A stretch of 64,000 nucleotides of DNA from Pedobacter duraquae (GTDB lineage: Bacteria > Bacteroidota > Bacteroidia > Sphingobacteriales > Sphingobacteriaceae): NCBI RefSeq assembly GCF_004362245.1, contig NZ_SNWM01000004.1:310001-374000 (forward strand). The letters run 5' to 3'. Each line of letters opens with the position of its first letter. Position 1 is the stretch's first letter. The position numbers and the translations under genes are program-made. This document shows, piece by piece, positions 16,330-26,500 of this stretch. A model generated the notes under the pieces. That model was not told where the DNA came from. It made no database searches and worked only from the letters and a program-made list of their open reading frames with translations.

Positions 16330-19326
16330 TTAACGTAAGGAAACATTTAAACCCAATACAAAAGTTCTTGTCAGCGGATAATTGTTTGTCCAATCGCCCG
16401 AACCTCTTGTTGAATAATTATTTTCCGGATCCCATCCAACCCAATTGGTAAAAGTATGCAGGTTACGACCGCTGGCATAAACAGTTAATCCACCAAGGTG
16501 AAGTCTCTCCAATACTGATTGAGCAAAAACATAGCTTAAAGTAACATCCTTAATCCTGGTGTAACTTGCATCTGATGCATAAGCATATCCTAGTGTGTTA
16601 TTGTAGGATAAAGCGGGCCTGGTTTGGCTCCTATTTTCGGGGGTCCAGTAGCCAATTTCAGCAGGTGTATTTCTTCGTCCTGTTTCATCCCCATAGCTTA
16701 AGTCAGGATTGTTTTTTGTCATACCTTGAGCAGTTTGAATAAATATACTCAGGTTGATGTTTTTGTAGTGAAAAGTATTGGTTAAGCCGCCTGTCCATTT
16801 TGGTGTAGTCTGTCCTAAAATCATCCGGTCACCATCTCCTGTAATTTTGCCGTCGCCATTTAAATCAGCAAATTTCAAACTACCAGGCTTCGCTGTGGGA
16901 TCTTGCTTGGAAACATCCTCTCCATTTTGCCAAACCCCAGTCATCTTGTAATCATAGACAACACTGATCGGTTTGCCCAAGAACCATCTATTTCCCAGAT
17001 CGTCCTTACCATCGCCGTATAAGTCGGTAATTTTATTTCTGTTGGTTGCAAAAACAACCATCGTTTCCCAACGAAAATCCTTGCCAGCAAAGTTTTGCGT
17101 ATTTAAAGTAACTTCCAAACCTTTGTTCGAAGTCTTGCCGATATTGTCCAGTACGTTGCTGTAGCCTGTGATAATCGGAAGACTTCTGTTCAGTAACAAA
17201 CCGCTTGTTTTATTTTGATAGGCCTCTACGCTTCCGCTGATTCTATTGTTGAGAACCCCAAAATCAAGCCCTATGTTGGCCGTTTTTGTTGTTTCCCACT
17301 GCAGATTCGAGTTACCCAGGTTGCCCGCGAGTACACCAATTGTACTGATACCGTTAAAAGGTGAGCGTGAAGTCCCATCAGTAGTAATTGTTCTATACAC
17401 ACCAACTGCCTCATTACCTGTTTTACCGTATGATAATCTCAATTTAAGATTATTGACCAGTTTCGAATTTTTCATGAAACTTTCATTGCTGATATTCCAA
17501 CCCACAGCCGCCGATGGGAAAACACCATATTTTGTTGTACTCGCACCGAAAACAGATGAACCGTCCCTTCGAGCCGTTAAAGTTAGTAGGTAACGGCTGT
17601 CGTAAGCATAAAACAGACGGCCCATTTGAGAGTTGATACCATAACGGTCGCGGTAAGAACCACTAGTCTGAGTAGCCCCTGCACCAATGTTGTCCAAACC
17701 TAGCTCATCATTGATAAAACCAATAGCGCCTGCGGTAGTTTCATTGTATTTCCGCTCCTGAGCACTGTATAATGCAGTGAAATCGATGTGGTGTTTCTCA
17801 ATATCCTTAGCGTAAGTCAAAATATTCTCTACGGTATAACTGTTTGTTGAGGCGTTAAAACTCCTTGCCGTACCATTCAGATCGTTGGCTAGTCGCCCGT
17901 AATAACTTCCTTCCCGTTTTGGGAAGTAGGTGTAACCTGCATTCAACCGAAATTTCAGACCGGTTAAAACACCGGGAAATTTAACCTCAGCGTATCCGTT
18001 CCCATTGATGTTCGTTGTCCTGCTTATTTGAGTAGTGGTCAATCCCAACAATGGGTTGGTGTAAAGTTGCTCAGGATTCATTGGATAAATGGTGTAGGTG
18101 CCGTTCGCATTATATTCCTGGCCGTAAGGGCTCATTGCAGTTGCTAACAGGAGGTTCGCTCTCCCACCATCATAATTGTTACTTGTCAAAAACAGTGACG
18201 TACCTACAGTTAAAAAACTAGTTACATTTACATCCAGATTTGAGCGTAGACCAATACGTTTAAACTCGTAACCTTTAATTACACCTTTTTGGTTAAGATA
18301 ATCACCTGAAATAAAATACTTAACATCTTCTGATCCGCCTGAAATACCAACATTATGATCCTGAATTACACCCTGTTGAGTTGCTTCAGCTAACCAGTCT
18401 GTTGTTTTACCTGCATTGTATGCGGGGAGTTCATTGATATTAGGAACAGGGCGCTGTTGCACCTGACCAGTTTGTTTCAGGAAATCAGCGTATTTCTGAA
18501 CATATTCTGCACCACTGCTCGGCTGTAAAATGTGCGCAAGGTTATCAATACCTGCATAACCACTATAGCGAATTACAGGCTTACCTGTTGTCCCTCTTTT
18601 TGTAGTAATCAAGATCACTCCATTTGAACCGTTTGTGCCGTAAATTGCCGTAGCACTAGCATCCTTTAAGATCTCAACAGACGCAATGTCATTTGGATTG
18701 ATGTCATTTAAAGATCCACCCGTTTTGCTCAGCGGCACACCGTCAACAACTACATACGGACCACTTCCAGCAGTGATGGAATTTTGTCCCCTGATTAAGG
18801 CATTGGGCTGGCTACCCGGAACTGAAGATGTTGTCGCTACATTTACACCAGCAACGGCACCTTCAATAGACTGTAGGATGTTGGTCACCGGCAATTGCGA
18901 TAACCTTGACTTTGGTACAGAAACTACTGAACCTGTAACATCAGATCGTTTTTGCGTACCGTAACCAATAACAACAACCTCGTTAAGTACTTTGTCAGCA
19001 TCCTCGGCAAGCGTTAGGTTCACTTGTGCTGACTCACCGACTAAGATTGATTTGCGAGCGTACCCTATAAAAGTATACACTAGCGTTTCTCCCTTTGACG
19101 CCGCAATTTTATAGCGTCCATTTCCGTCAGACATTGCGGCTTTGGCTGTTGTTTCATTCTTAATGGTAACACCCGGAATCGGGGTACCTTTCGAATCTAA
19201 TATAACACCTGTTATATCTTTGGTTGCTGTTTGAGCATAAAGGATGATTGGACTTATCGTCGCAATAAGCGCTACTGCAATCAATACCAGCATGCACCTG
19301 AGTGGTAAAGGTAATTTTTTTAGCAT
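16330..19326 (-). CDS. SusC/RagA family TonB-linked outer-membrane transporter
   Basis: 998 residues. A signal peptide (to about 32) precedes a CarboxypepD_reg-like domain (35-120, beginning DITGVILDSKGTPIPGVTI). The plug follows with VVVIGYGTQKRSDVTGSV and the family signature SVEILKDASATAIYG. The remaining residues form a 22-strand barrel ending in a short NVSLR. It imports oligosaccharides with energy from TonB. No N-terminal STN domain is present, so sigma/anti-sigma signalling through this receptor is unlikely, in line with regulation by the HTCS encoded upstream. Confidence 0.96.
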   Translation of the reverse strand: MLKKLPLPLRCMLVLIAVALIATISPIILYAQTATKDITGVILDSKGTPIPGVTIKNETTAKAAMSDGNGRYKIAASKGETLVYTFIGYARKSILVGESAQVNLTLAEDADKVLNEVVVIGYGTQKRSDVTGSVVSVPKSRLSQLPVTNILQSIEGAVAGVNVATTSSVPGSQPNALIRGQNSITAGSGPYVVVDGVPLSKTGGSLNDINPNDIASVEILKDASATAIYGTNGSNGVILITTKRGTTGKPVIRYSGYAGIDNLAHILQPSSGAEYVQKYADFLKQTGQVQQRPVPNINELPAYNAGKTTDWLAEATQQGVIQDHNVGISGGSEDVKYFISGDYLNQKGVIKGYEFKRIGLRSNLDVNVTSFLTVGTSLFLTSNNYDGGRANLLLATAMSPYGQEYNANGTYTIYPMNPEQLYTNPLLGLTTTQISRTTNINGNGYAEVKFPGVLTGLKFRLNAGYTYFPKREGSYYGRLANDLNGTARSFNASTNSYTVENILTYAKDIEKHHIDFTALYSAQERKYNETTAGAIGFINDELGLDNIGAGATQTSGSYRDRYGINSQMGRLFYAYDSRYLLTLTARRDGSSVFGASTTKYGVFPSAAVGWNISNESFMKNSKLVNNLKLRLSYGKTGNEAVGVYRTITTDGTSRSPFNGISTIGVLAGNLGNSNLQWETTKTANIGLDFGVLNNRISGSVEAYQNKTSGLLLNRSLPIITGYSNVLDNIGKTSNKGLEVTLNTQNFAGKDFRWETMVVFATNRNKITDLYGDGKDDLGNRWFLGKPISVVYDYKMTGVWQNGEDVSKQDPTAKPGSLKFADLNGDGKITGDGDRMILGQTTPKWTGGLTNTFHYKNINLSIFIQTAQGMTKNNPDLSYGDETGRRNTPAEIGYWTPENRSQTRPALSYNNTLGYAYASDASYTRIKDVTLSYVFAQSVLERLHLGGLTVYASGRNLHTFTNWVGWDPENNYSTRGSGDWTNNYPLTRTFVLGLNVSLR

Positions 19327-19503
19327 AATGATTTAAATTTGGTTAGAACAAATAACTATAATTTATACACGCCCGATGAGGGGCAATACAGTAATTAATA
19401 GGGGATAAATTGTTACTTATTCTACCAAAAACATCCTTATGAGTGTTTCTGGGTCAAAACAAAATTTTTTAAACGTAAAATTAACATTTATTTTTTTTGC
19501 ACG

Positions 19504-19535
19504 TGAAGTTCCAGATTTTCGGAGACGGAACTTCA
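19504..19535 (-). terminator. Hairpin after the DUF2264 gene, upstream of susC
   Basis: Perfect 9-bp arms (TGAAGTTCC at 19504-19512, GGAACTTCA at 19527-19535) with a 14-base loop, beginning 8 bases past the DUF2264 stop on the minus strand. A purine-rich tract rather than a T-run follows. It separates the first enzyme operon from the susCD operon. The stretch from here to 19327 (the susC upstream region) is AT-rich and should contain the susC promoter and HTCS binding site, though I found no full TTG/TAnnTTTG match. Confidence 0.4.
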
Positions 19536-19543
19536 ATCTGTGA

Positions 19544-20794
19544 TTACCTCAAATCTGCGCTGTGGTCGTTAGGAAAGTCCTCGCCGCCCCAAATTTTTTG
19601 CGAACTCCATTTTGCCGCAGGATCTGACCAGAAAGGGTCGCTGGAAGGTAAACCCAGGGGCAGGAAGATATTGGTACAGATATACGGGCTTCCCTGATTA
19701 TTATAGAAATCGCCCAAATCTGGCTGGGCACCGTATAATCCAATTGTTAACCATCCGTTTTTGTAGGTAGTTGGACTTTCCAGGGTTTTCCTGATTACAG
19801 CGGTTAGGGCGCAGCGTACCTGTGCCGGACTCAACTGTTTGGGCAATACCTGCCTGAATGCCATATCAGCCAGGTGATGAAAAGCCCCGCCGCGATAAAC
19901 AATCGACCGCCCTGTAGCTGGATAAGTACCATCGGCATTGATTAATCGTTCCTGGATAATTGCATAGCGTTCATTGCGCTTTCTAATTTTCTCGAACATG
20001 TTGCTGTAGTCTTTGCCTTTAGTGCCAATGATATTCGAAATGGTTGCCAGGTAGGGATGAATAACGTAGCTGTTGTAATAATCAAACGCATAAGTACTCC
20101 CGTCTTTGTACATTCCATCACCAACGTACCACTGCTCCATTTGCTGCAAGGCATAATCGACACGCATTGGATCCCAGGTGTAACCGAATTTAGCCAAAAA
20201 GGCCTCGTTCATTGCCGAAAAAAGTAACCAATTGGAAAAAACTGGCTTAAATCGTCTTGTAGTAACGATAGACTTCATCATTAGTTCCTGATTTTTTTTA
20301 TCCAAATGTTCCCAGAGCCATGGCGCCCGAATAAAGGCCAATGCAATATAAGATGCATCAACAAGCTGCTGCCCGCCTATATCATAATTCATAAAATCTT
20401 TCGCATTTGAATCCAGAGCGTTTTTCAAACCCTGAATTACCCAAGTCCGATATTGCGTTCTCAATGCAACTTCGGCAACATCACCACCTTCGAGTTGTAG
20501 CCATGGTGCTATGCCACTCAGCACTCTGCCAAGAACCTCTACATACTGAACTTTAATCCGATGTTCTTTATTATCAATATGGATAGAGGTTACCTGAGGC
20601 ATATTGATCCGCAAACTATCTTTCGCAAGATTGTACAAAACCGGTTTAACCATTTTATCCAACTGATGCAACCAGAACTGCCTGTCGGTCAAAACCTTTG
20701 TTTGCTTCGCTTTCAACTTTTGCCCAAATGTAAAGGTTGATACTAATGTCAACATGCAAAAGGCTAATGAAAGCTTTTTAAAGAGAATTTTCAT
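19544..20794 (-). CDS. DUF2264 family protein, GH154-like
   Basis: 416 residues from ATG 20794; the frame extends to 20881, but that would overlap the preceding gene and bury the signal peptide (KKLSLAFCMLTLVSTFTFGQ). The mature protein is an alpha/alpha-barrel-like, helix-rich domain with motifs RTQYRTWVIQGLKNALDS, NWLLFSAMNEAFLAKFGY and YVGDGMYKDGSTYAFDYYN. This is the DUF2264 family, which to my knowledge underlies CAZy GH154 (beta-glucuronidase in arabinogalactan utilization). A role in removing GlcA from arabinogalactan side chains fits the neighbouring Rha-GlcA enzyme, but is inferred. The gene starts 31 bases after the GH43 stop. Confidence 0.78.
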   Translation of the reverse strand: MKILFKKLSLAFCMLTLVSTFTFGQKLKAKQTKVLTDRQFWLHQLDKMVKPVLYNLAKDSLRINMPQVTSIHIDNKEHRIKVQYVEVLGRVLSGIAPWLQLEGGDVAEVALRTQYRTWVIQGLKNALDSNAKDFMNYDIGGQQLVDASYIALAFIRAPWLWEHLDKKNQELMMKSIVTTRRFKPVFSNWLLFSAMNEAFLAKFGYTWDPMRVDYALQQMEQWYVGDGMYKDGSTYAFDYYNSYVIHPYLATISNIIGTKGKDYSNMFEKIRKRNERYAIIQERLINADGTYPATGRSIVYRGGAFHHLADMAFRQVLPKQLSPAQVRCALTAVIRKTLESPTTYKNGWLTIGLYGAQPDLGDFYNNQGSPYICTNIFLPLGLPSSDPFWSDPAAKWSSQKIWGGEDFPNDHSADLR

Positions 20795-20825
20795 TTGATA
20801 TTTTTTTTTAAATGTGTTAATTTTA

Positions 20826-22052
20826 TTATTTAACAGGTTTAATTCCCATAACCGTTGGTGTAACTTTTTTAATACTTCCATCTCGGTTGAATTCCAGTCT
20901 ATCTATACAGACTTCACGGTGATAGCCTGCCGCATTACCCATGGTTATGCCTTTAGGTCGAGTAAAACGGTGGTAAACTATTTTATGGGAATATACTATT
21001 TCCGGATCCGCATAGTATCCCTTTAGAACCGGATTATGGCTTACCTTAATATCAACCTTATATTTCGCCACCAACCGTTCCATTTCGGCCTGATTGATTG
21101 GCAAAACTGTGCCGTGCCTTGGATGAAAATCCATAGAGATATCCTGATCAACTACCTTAAAATTTTCTAAATCGTTACTTGTGGTAAACTGATATTTCCC
21201 TTTCATATAAACATCGTACATCAAGATATAGCTATCGCTACCGTTAAGTTTAAATACGCCCGCGCCCTCTACAGCCTCGCTTGTTTGCTGCAGATATCTA
21301 TCTTCCAAAACATAATCCTCCGTCAATTTATCTGAAACAGCTTTTTTTATACCATTGCCATTGCCCTCTGTTTTAAAGAAGAGATTATATTTCCCATTGT
21401 GGAAGACTATATCGCCATCGATGCATGAGCCATTTGTGGGGCTGAAGAATAGTTGCATAGGTTCAGTTTCCAGGTCAGTAAAATCTGAATTGGCGTAAGC
21501 AAAGTATATTTTATCGGGTTCATTCCCATGTTTCATGGACCAGTACACCATGTATTTTTTCTTTACAGTATCGTATGTGGTTTGGGGTGCCCATACACGC
21601 AACAAGCTCTCGTTGCCTGCAAATCGCTTTTGGATATCGACAACGGAAGACGTCCAGTTAATCAGGTCGGTAGATTTCAACAATACCATGGCCCTGTTAG
21701 AGTCCCATCCTTTGGCTGACACCATGTCGGTAGCAACCATATAGAATGTTTTACCATCAGCACCGCGTAAGATATGTGGATCGCGAACGCCTCCCGTTGA
21801 ACTGATCTTTTTGGAAGAAATAATTGGTTCATCATTGTTCAGTGCGCTGAAATGATAACCGTCTTTGCTTATTGCATAATGTATTGCTTCTTCCGTCTTA
21901 TCGTTTCCTGTGAAATATACAAAGAGATAGCCGATATTCTTATTTGTTACTGGCGCTTTTTTTTGCGCAGATAACCTGGCTGGAGAAAGGCTGAGGCAAA
22001 GTAGCAGGCAACAGATCGATTTAAACAGTTTTTTTATTTTTGAGTCATCCAT
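20826..22052 (-). CDS. GH43 glycosidase with remnant of a deleted second GH43 domain
   Basis: 408 residues with a signal peptide (ending ARLSAQ near 30). Residues 40-335 form a complete-looking GH43 propeller: NIGYLFVYFTGN, GGVRDPHILRGADGKTFYM (DP base motif), VWAPQTTYD and the closing FHPRHGTVLPI. From residue 338 (21041 down to the stop) the protein begins a second GH43 domain, HNPVLKGYYADPEIVYS, and jumps straight to the end of such a domain, KIVYHRFTRPKGITMG and YHREVCID. The middle, roughly 200-250 residues, is missing in frame. The first domain keeps its DP motif and is probably active (arabinofuranosidase or galactofuranosidase type unknown). The start overlaps the preceding stop as TAATG. 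Confidence 0.85.
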   Translation of the reverse strand: MDDSKIKKLFKSICCLLLCLSLSPARLSAQKKAPVTNKNIGYLFVYFTGNDKTEEAIHYAISKDGYHFSALNNDEPIISSKKISSTGGVRDPHILRGADGKTFYMVATDMVSAKGWDSNRAMVLLKSTDLINWTSSVVDIQKRFAGNESLLRVWAPQTTYDTVKKKYMVYWSMKHGNEPDKIYFAYANSDFTDLETEPMQLFFSPTNGSCIDGDIVFHNGKYNLFFKTEGNGNGIKKAVSDKLTEDYVLEDRYLQQTSEAVEGAGVFKLNGSDSYILMYDVYMKGKYQFTTSNDLENFKVVDQDISMDFHPRHGTVLPINQAEMERLVAKYKVDIKVSHNPVLKGYYADPEIVYSHKIVYHRFTRPKGITMGNAAGYHREVCIDRLEFNRDGSIKKVTPTVMGIKPVK

Positions 22053-23509
22053 TATCTCTTAATTTTCGGTTTCCACTGCAGCACTTTCACCGCTGAGGGC
22101 TTCATATCCGTTATACCCTCACCATCTATCTGGATTACGTTTTGCAGGTAAAGATTTAAAATCTTTTTATCCTTCCAGAGCTCAGTATCATAACTGGGTT
22201 CCCAATCGCCCACACTTCCTGACGTTAAGTCTTGAATCTGCCATTGATTCGTTTGGATATCTTGATTTATAGCCAGAGAGACCTTGCTCCCACGTTCGGC
22301 ATCTCTAAACAAAACTCCAGCAGCATAGCTTTTATGATTACGCCAGATCAGGATTTGAGGTCGCGAGACCGGGATTTTCTTTGTTCCACCGCCTCCTAAG
22401 CTAAATGTGGTTTTTCTAGAAGACAAACTGTTAAACCTCCAGCCTTGCCCAACATTAAAAACAATATGAAACTGCGGAACATCATCGTCGTGCCCTCTCC
22501 AATAACTGGCGATAAAAACATTTCCGGATTCGTCAGCATACATGGAGGTTTGGTTAATCAAATCACTTTTCTGCGGAATTTTTAGGGCGTACTCTGCATT
22601 TGACTCGACGATGGGCATTTGACATCTTTCTCCCGTTGATTTCTGCCAAGTCAGCCCACCGTCCAAAGATTTCGCATAACACAAATCATGGTTACTGGAT
22701 ACATCAGGACTTTCACGCCAGACCCATGAGAGGTGGATCACACCTGATCTATCCAGTGCAACTTGCCAATAAGCATTTCGTTTTCCCTCGCCATTAATCA
22801 TTCCATCCTGAATACGCTGCCAGGTTTTGCTTTTGACCGAATAGCGATTGATCATCAGATTCCCATTTCCAGAACCACCATCCCGGTAAAAGAAAAGTAA
22901 ATCTCCGCCGGGCAGCTTATAGAATTCAGGGTAGCTGACTTTATTTTCCTTGTCCGAAAGCATTCCCGATTTTTCGCCGAGCTGTAGTGAACCTGGGGCA
23001 GTTGTTTTTGCATAATTCAAATCGTTGTTGTGCTGCCCCCATGCTACATGTAGAAAACCAGAACCATCTACGATAATGCTGATTGACTTATGAGCATCAG
23101 TTGCATCGCCTTTGTACTGCGTCCTTTGGATTTGCCAGCTTCTGGCTCCTGATAAGCGCTTTGCGATTACAACAAACTGGTCAGAATCATAGTAAGCTGC
23201 ATATTGGTGATTTCTGAATGTTACAAGCGAATTTTTTCGGAAGATCACGGCATTAACAGAATTACTCGCCCAACCATTATTTGCAATTGTGCTCACTTCT
23301 ATGTTCTGCGCTTTTGCGGAAATGGCGCAGACAATGGAAAACCATAAAGATAATACCAACTTAGCTACAAAGCTAGCTTCATAATTTTGACTGCTCAATT
23401 TTCGATATTTGGTTAAACGAAGTACCGAAATTGCAAATGCTTGCTTAGGGGGGGAATTCATAAATAAGAGGGGACGATTTAATATTTGAATACAATTACT
23501 GTAAATCAT
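22052..23509 (-). CDS. BNR-4 seven-bladed propeller enzyme, GH145/PL-like
   Basis: 485 residues from the first ATG; ATG 23461 is an alternative. Either start leaves a long N-region before the signal-like segment LVLSLWFSIVCAISAKAQ, so the start is uncertain. The mature part holds repeated propeller motifs: RNHQYAAYYDSDQFVVIAKR, AHKSISIIVDGSGFLHVAWG, QHNNDLNYAK and DGGLTWQKS. This is the BNR-4 superfamily, which contains GH145 alpha-L-rhamnosidases acting on Rha-alpha-1,4-GlcA and related rhamnose-uronate lyases. In this locus it most likely removes the terminal rhamnose cap of arabinogalactan; hydrolase and lyase cannot be told apart by eye. It starts 13 bases after the HTCS stop. Confidence 0.78.
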   Translation of the reverse strand: MIYSNCIQILNRPLLFMNSPPKQAFAISVLRLTKYRKLSSQNYEASFVAKLVLSLWFSIVCAISAKAQNIEVSTIANNGWASNSVNAVIFRKNSLVTFRNHQYAAYYDSDQFVVIAKRLSGARSWQIQRTQYKGDATDAHKSISIIVDGSGFLHVAWGQHNNDLNYAKTTAPGSLQLGEKSGMLSDKENKVSYPEFYKLPGGDLLFFYRDGGSGNGNLMINRYSVKSKTWQRIQDGMINGEGKRNAYWQVALDRSGVIHLSWVWRESPDVSSNHDLCYAKSLDGGLTWQKSTGERCQMPIVESNAEYALKIPQKSDLINQTSMYADESGNVFIASYWRGHDDDVPQFHIVFNVGQGWRFNSLSSRKTTFSLGGGGTKKIPVSRPQILIWRNHKSYAAGVLFRDAERGSKVSLAINQDIQTNQWQIQDLTSGSVGDWEPSYDTELWKDKKILNLYLQNVIQIDGEGITDMKPSAVKVLQWKPKIKR

Positions 23510-23522
23510 ATCTAAGCTAACC

Positions 23523-26500
23523 TTAATTCGGTGAGTTGAGGTTATAGTACTTGTGGAATGTTCTGCGATGTTTTTTCACAAACTCAGAAGGCGTTAATTT
23601 AAAGAGTTTTTGAAAGTGTTCCCTAAAATATTTTACATCATTCATGCCAACCCTGAAGGAGGCTTCATTGATGTTCAGATTGGTATTGATAAGCAGTTCG
23701 GCCGCCTTCCTCAATCTTATAAAACGAACAAAGCCGTTGATGGACTGACCCGAAGTAGCCTTAATCTTTTTGTATAAATTGGAGTGACTCATGCCCAGAT
23801 CAGAGGCCAACGTTTTTACATTAAAACTGTCTTCTGTCAGATTGCCTTCTATAATGTCTATACATTTCTGCAAAAAGCCCCTATCCTCCTCGGAAACCTT
23901 GTGCGCATCTGATTTTAGGGTAATTTCATTATAAAAATAAGATTGCAGGTTTATTCTGTTTTTGATGACTCCATTTATTTTAGCAGTAAAAAGCTCTTTA
24001 TCAAAAGGTTTACTGATAAAATCGTACGCACCGACTTCTATTCCCTGCAGCCGTATTTCGGTATTCGGATCTGCGGTAAGCAGAATAACAGGAATATGGC
24101 TCAGGGCCAAATCTTCTTTAATCGCTCTACAAAGTTCGATACCGTTCAGGCCATCCATATTCACATCGGAGATTACGACATCAGGCAAAAACTCCTTACA
24201 GGCATTCAATCCAGCAATACCATTGGTTGCCTTATAAATTTTAAAATTATCCTTAAAAATCTGATTAATGTAGTCGATAATTTCCGAGTTGTCATCAATC
24301 ACAAGGATAGAATGCAGATCAGAAATCAACAGCTCCAGGTTTCCAATCGTATCCTTTTCTGAAAATTCCACATCATTCCGGTCATGAGCAATCAACTCAT
24401 TTGCATATGTCAGCTCACTATCTACCAGCCTACCCTCTTCATAATCAAGAGCTTCGCCAACAGGCATTTCAATAAAAAAACTTGTGCCGACACCATGGTC
24501 TGATAAAAAATAGATTTTGCCTTTGTGCTGTTCCACAAAGACCTTCGCTAGATAAAGTCCAATTCCAAAGCCCATTTTTAATGAGGTTTTATTCATAACC
24601 TTATAAAACTTCTCGAACAGCTTTTCACCAACCCCATCAGGAATGCCCGGGCCGCTATCACTCACTTCAACCTTTATTCCATTGGCTGTGGTCGCAACTT
24701 TAAATTTCACGGCGCCCCCATTTGGCGTGAATTTTAAGGCATTAGATAAAAGATTAAAGAACACGATTTCCAACTTATCTCTATCTGCATAAATGTGTAG
24801 GTCCTCATCGTTGCCGTCGAAAATGTAATCTATATTGTTGTTCTTCGCGAGATAGCCGAAGCACAGAAATATCTCTTTGGAAAACTTGAAAATATTTATT
24901 TTCACAATATTTAAGGTATCATTTTCGCTTTCTGTCTTCCTGAACAGAAGCAGTTGATCTACCAAACTGAGCAATCGTCTCGAATTGCGGTAAACCACGG
25001 TCAGATCATTTTTCTCCTGCCCGGATTCCTTGCTGTTCAGAATATCCTTGATTGGATTAACAATGAGCGTTAGCGGTGTTCTGAGCTCGTGGGATATGTT
25101 CGTAAAAAAATTAAGCTTCTTTTCATTTGAATCTTTTTCCCGCTCCATTTTCAAGTTGGTGATCTCAACTTCGTGCTTCAAGTTTCTCTGCCTGTTTCTA
25201 TAGGTCTGAAATACATAATAAGCTATTGACAAAAGTACCAGATAGCTAATATACGCCCACCAGCTCCGGTACCATGGGGGTAAAATCTGAATCAAAATTA
25301 TCTTTTCATTAGTACTCCAAACACCTTCAGTATCTGTACTTTTTATGTGCAGCTTATATTTGCCCTCATTTAATCTGGAGTAATAAGCCGTAGTCAGTTT
25401 ATTCACTTCATTCCACCCCCTATCCCATCCTTCCAGATAATAGGCGTAAGAAATCTGCTCCTGGAAAGAGAACTCTATAGCCGCATAATCTACAGAAATC
25501 GCAGAGTTATAGGGGACAGAAATTTCGTGAAGATCAACAATCGACATGTTTTTATAATTCGAATCCAAGTCAAGTGAGATATTGTTGATCTTGAAATCCG
25601 TAAGTACAATTTTGGGAATCCGTTTATTTTCTTTGATATTTCCGGGGTAAAACAAATTAAAGCCGTTGATTCCACCAAATAAAAATGCACCATCCTTAAG
25701 TTTTAGAGCGGCATTGTAATTAAACTGATTGCTCTGCAGGCCGTCAGATGTAAAGTAGTTTTTGAATGTTCTTTCTTTGATATCAAATTTAGATAAGCCA
25801 TTGTAGGTGCTGCACCACAGATTATCTTTGGAATCGACAAGGATATTTAAAACTGAACTGCTTGGCAAACCGTCATGTTCTGTATATTTTATGATTTTTT
25901 TTGTTGTTGGATCAAACTGAAGAAGTCCTCCTCCTTCGATCCCCATCCATAAATGTCTTTTAGAATCTTCGTTAATAGTTCTTATCGCCAGATCTACTTT
26001 TGTAAATTCATGCCTCTTGTTAATGGGGTCTATTTTAATCAGTTCGGTATAATTGCCTGCCCAGAGGTTACCTTTACCATCCTGAAACAAGGCATGGATA
26101 TCTTTGAGCCTATTATCAAATAGTTCAAATTTATCCATGCTCTGATTGTATCTATAAAGGGCCCCTCCTTTAGTTGTCCCGGCCCATAGGTTCTCATCCC
26201 TATCCTGAAAAAGCTTCCAGATGTTAACTTCCTCTATCCTCTTAATGTCATTGTAACAGCTATAGTGAATAAATTTCTTTTCTCGTTTGTCAAATCGGTC
26301 TATTCCGCCGCTAAAACTCGCGATCCAGACATTGTTATCTGAATCGTTCAAAATGCTGGTTATAAAATTGCTCTTGAGTGAACCCGGGTCATTTGTTTTT
26401 ATATAATTGGTAAAAGTGTTGAGCTTCCTGTTCCAGTGACTCAGCCCACCTCCATCGGTCCCGATCCATACATTCTGGTTTTCATCCTCACTAAAAGAAA

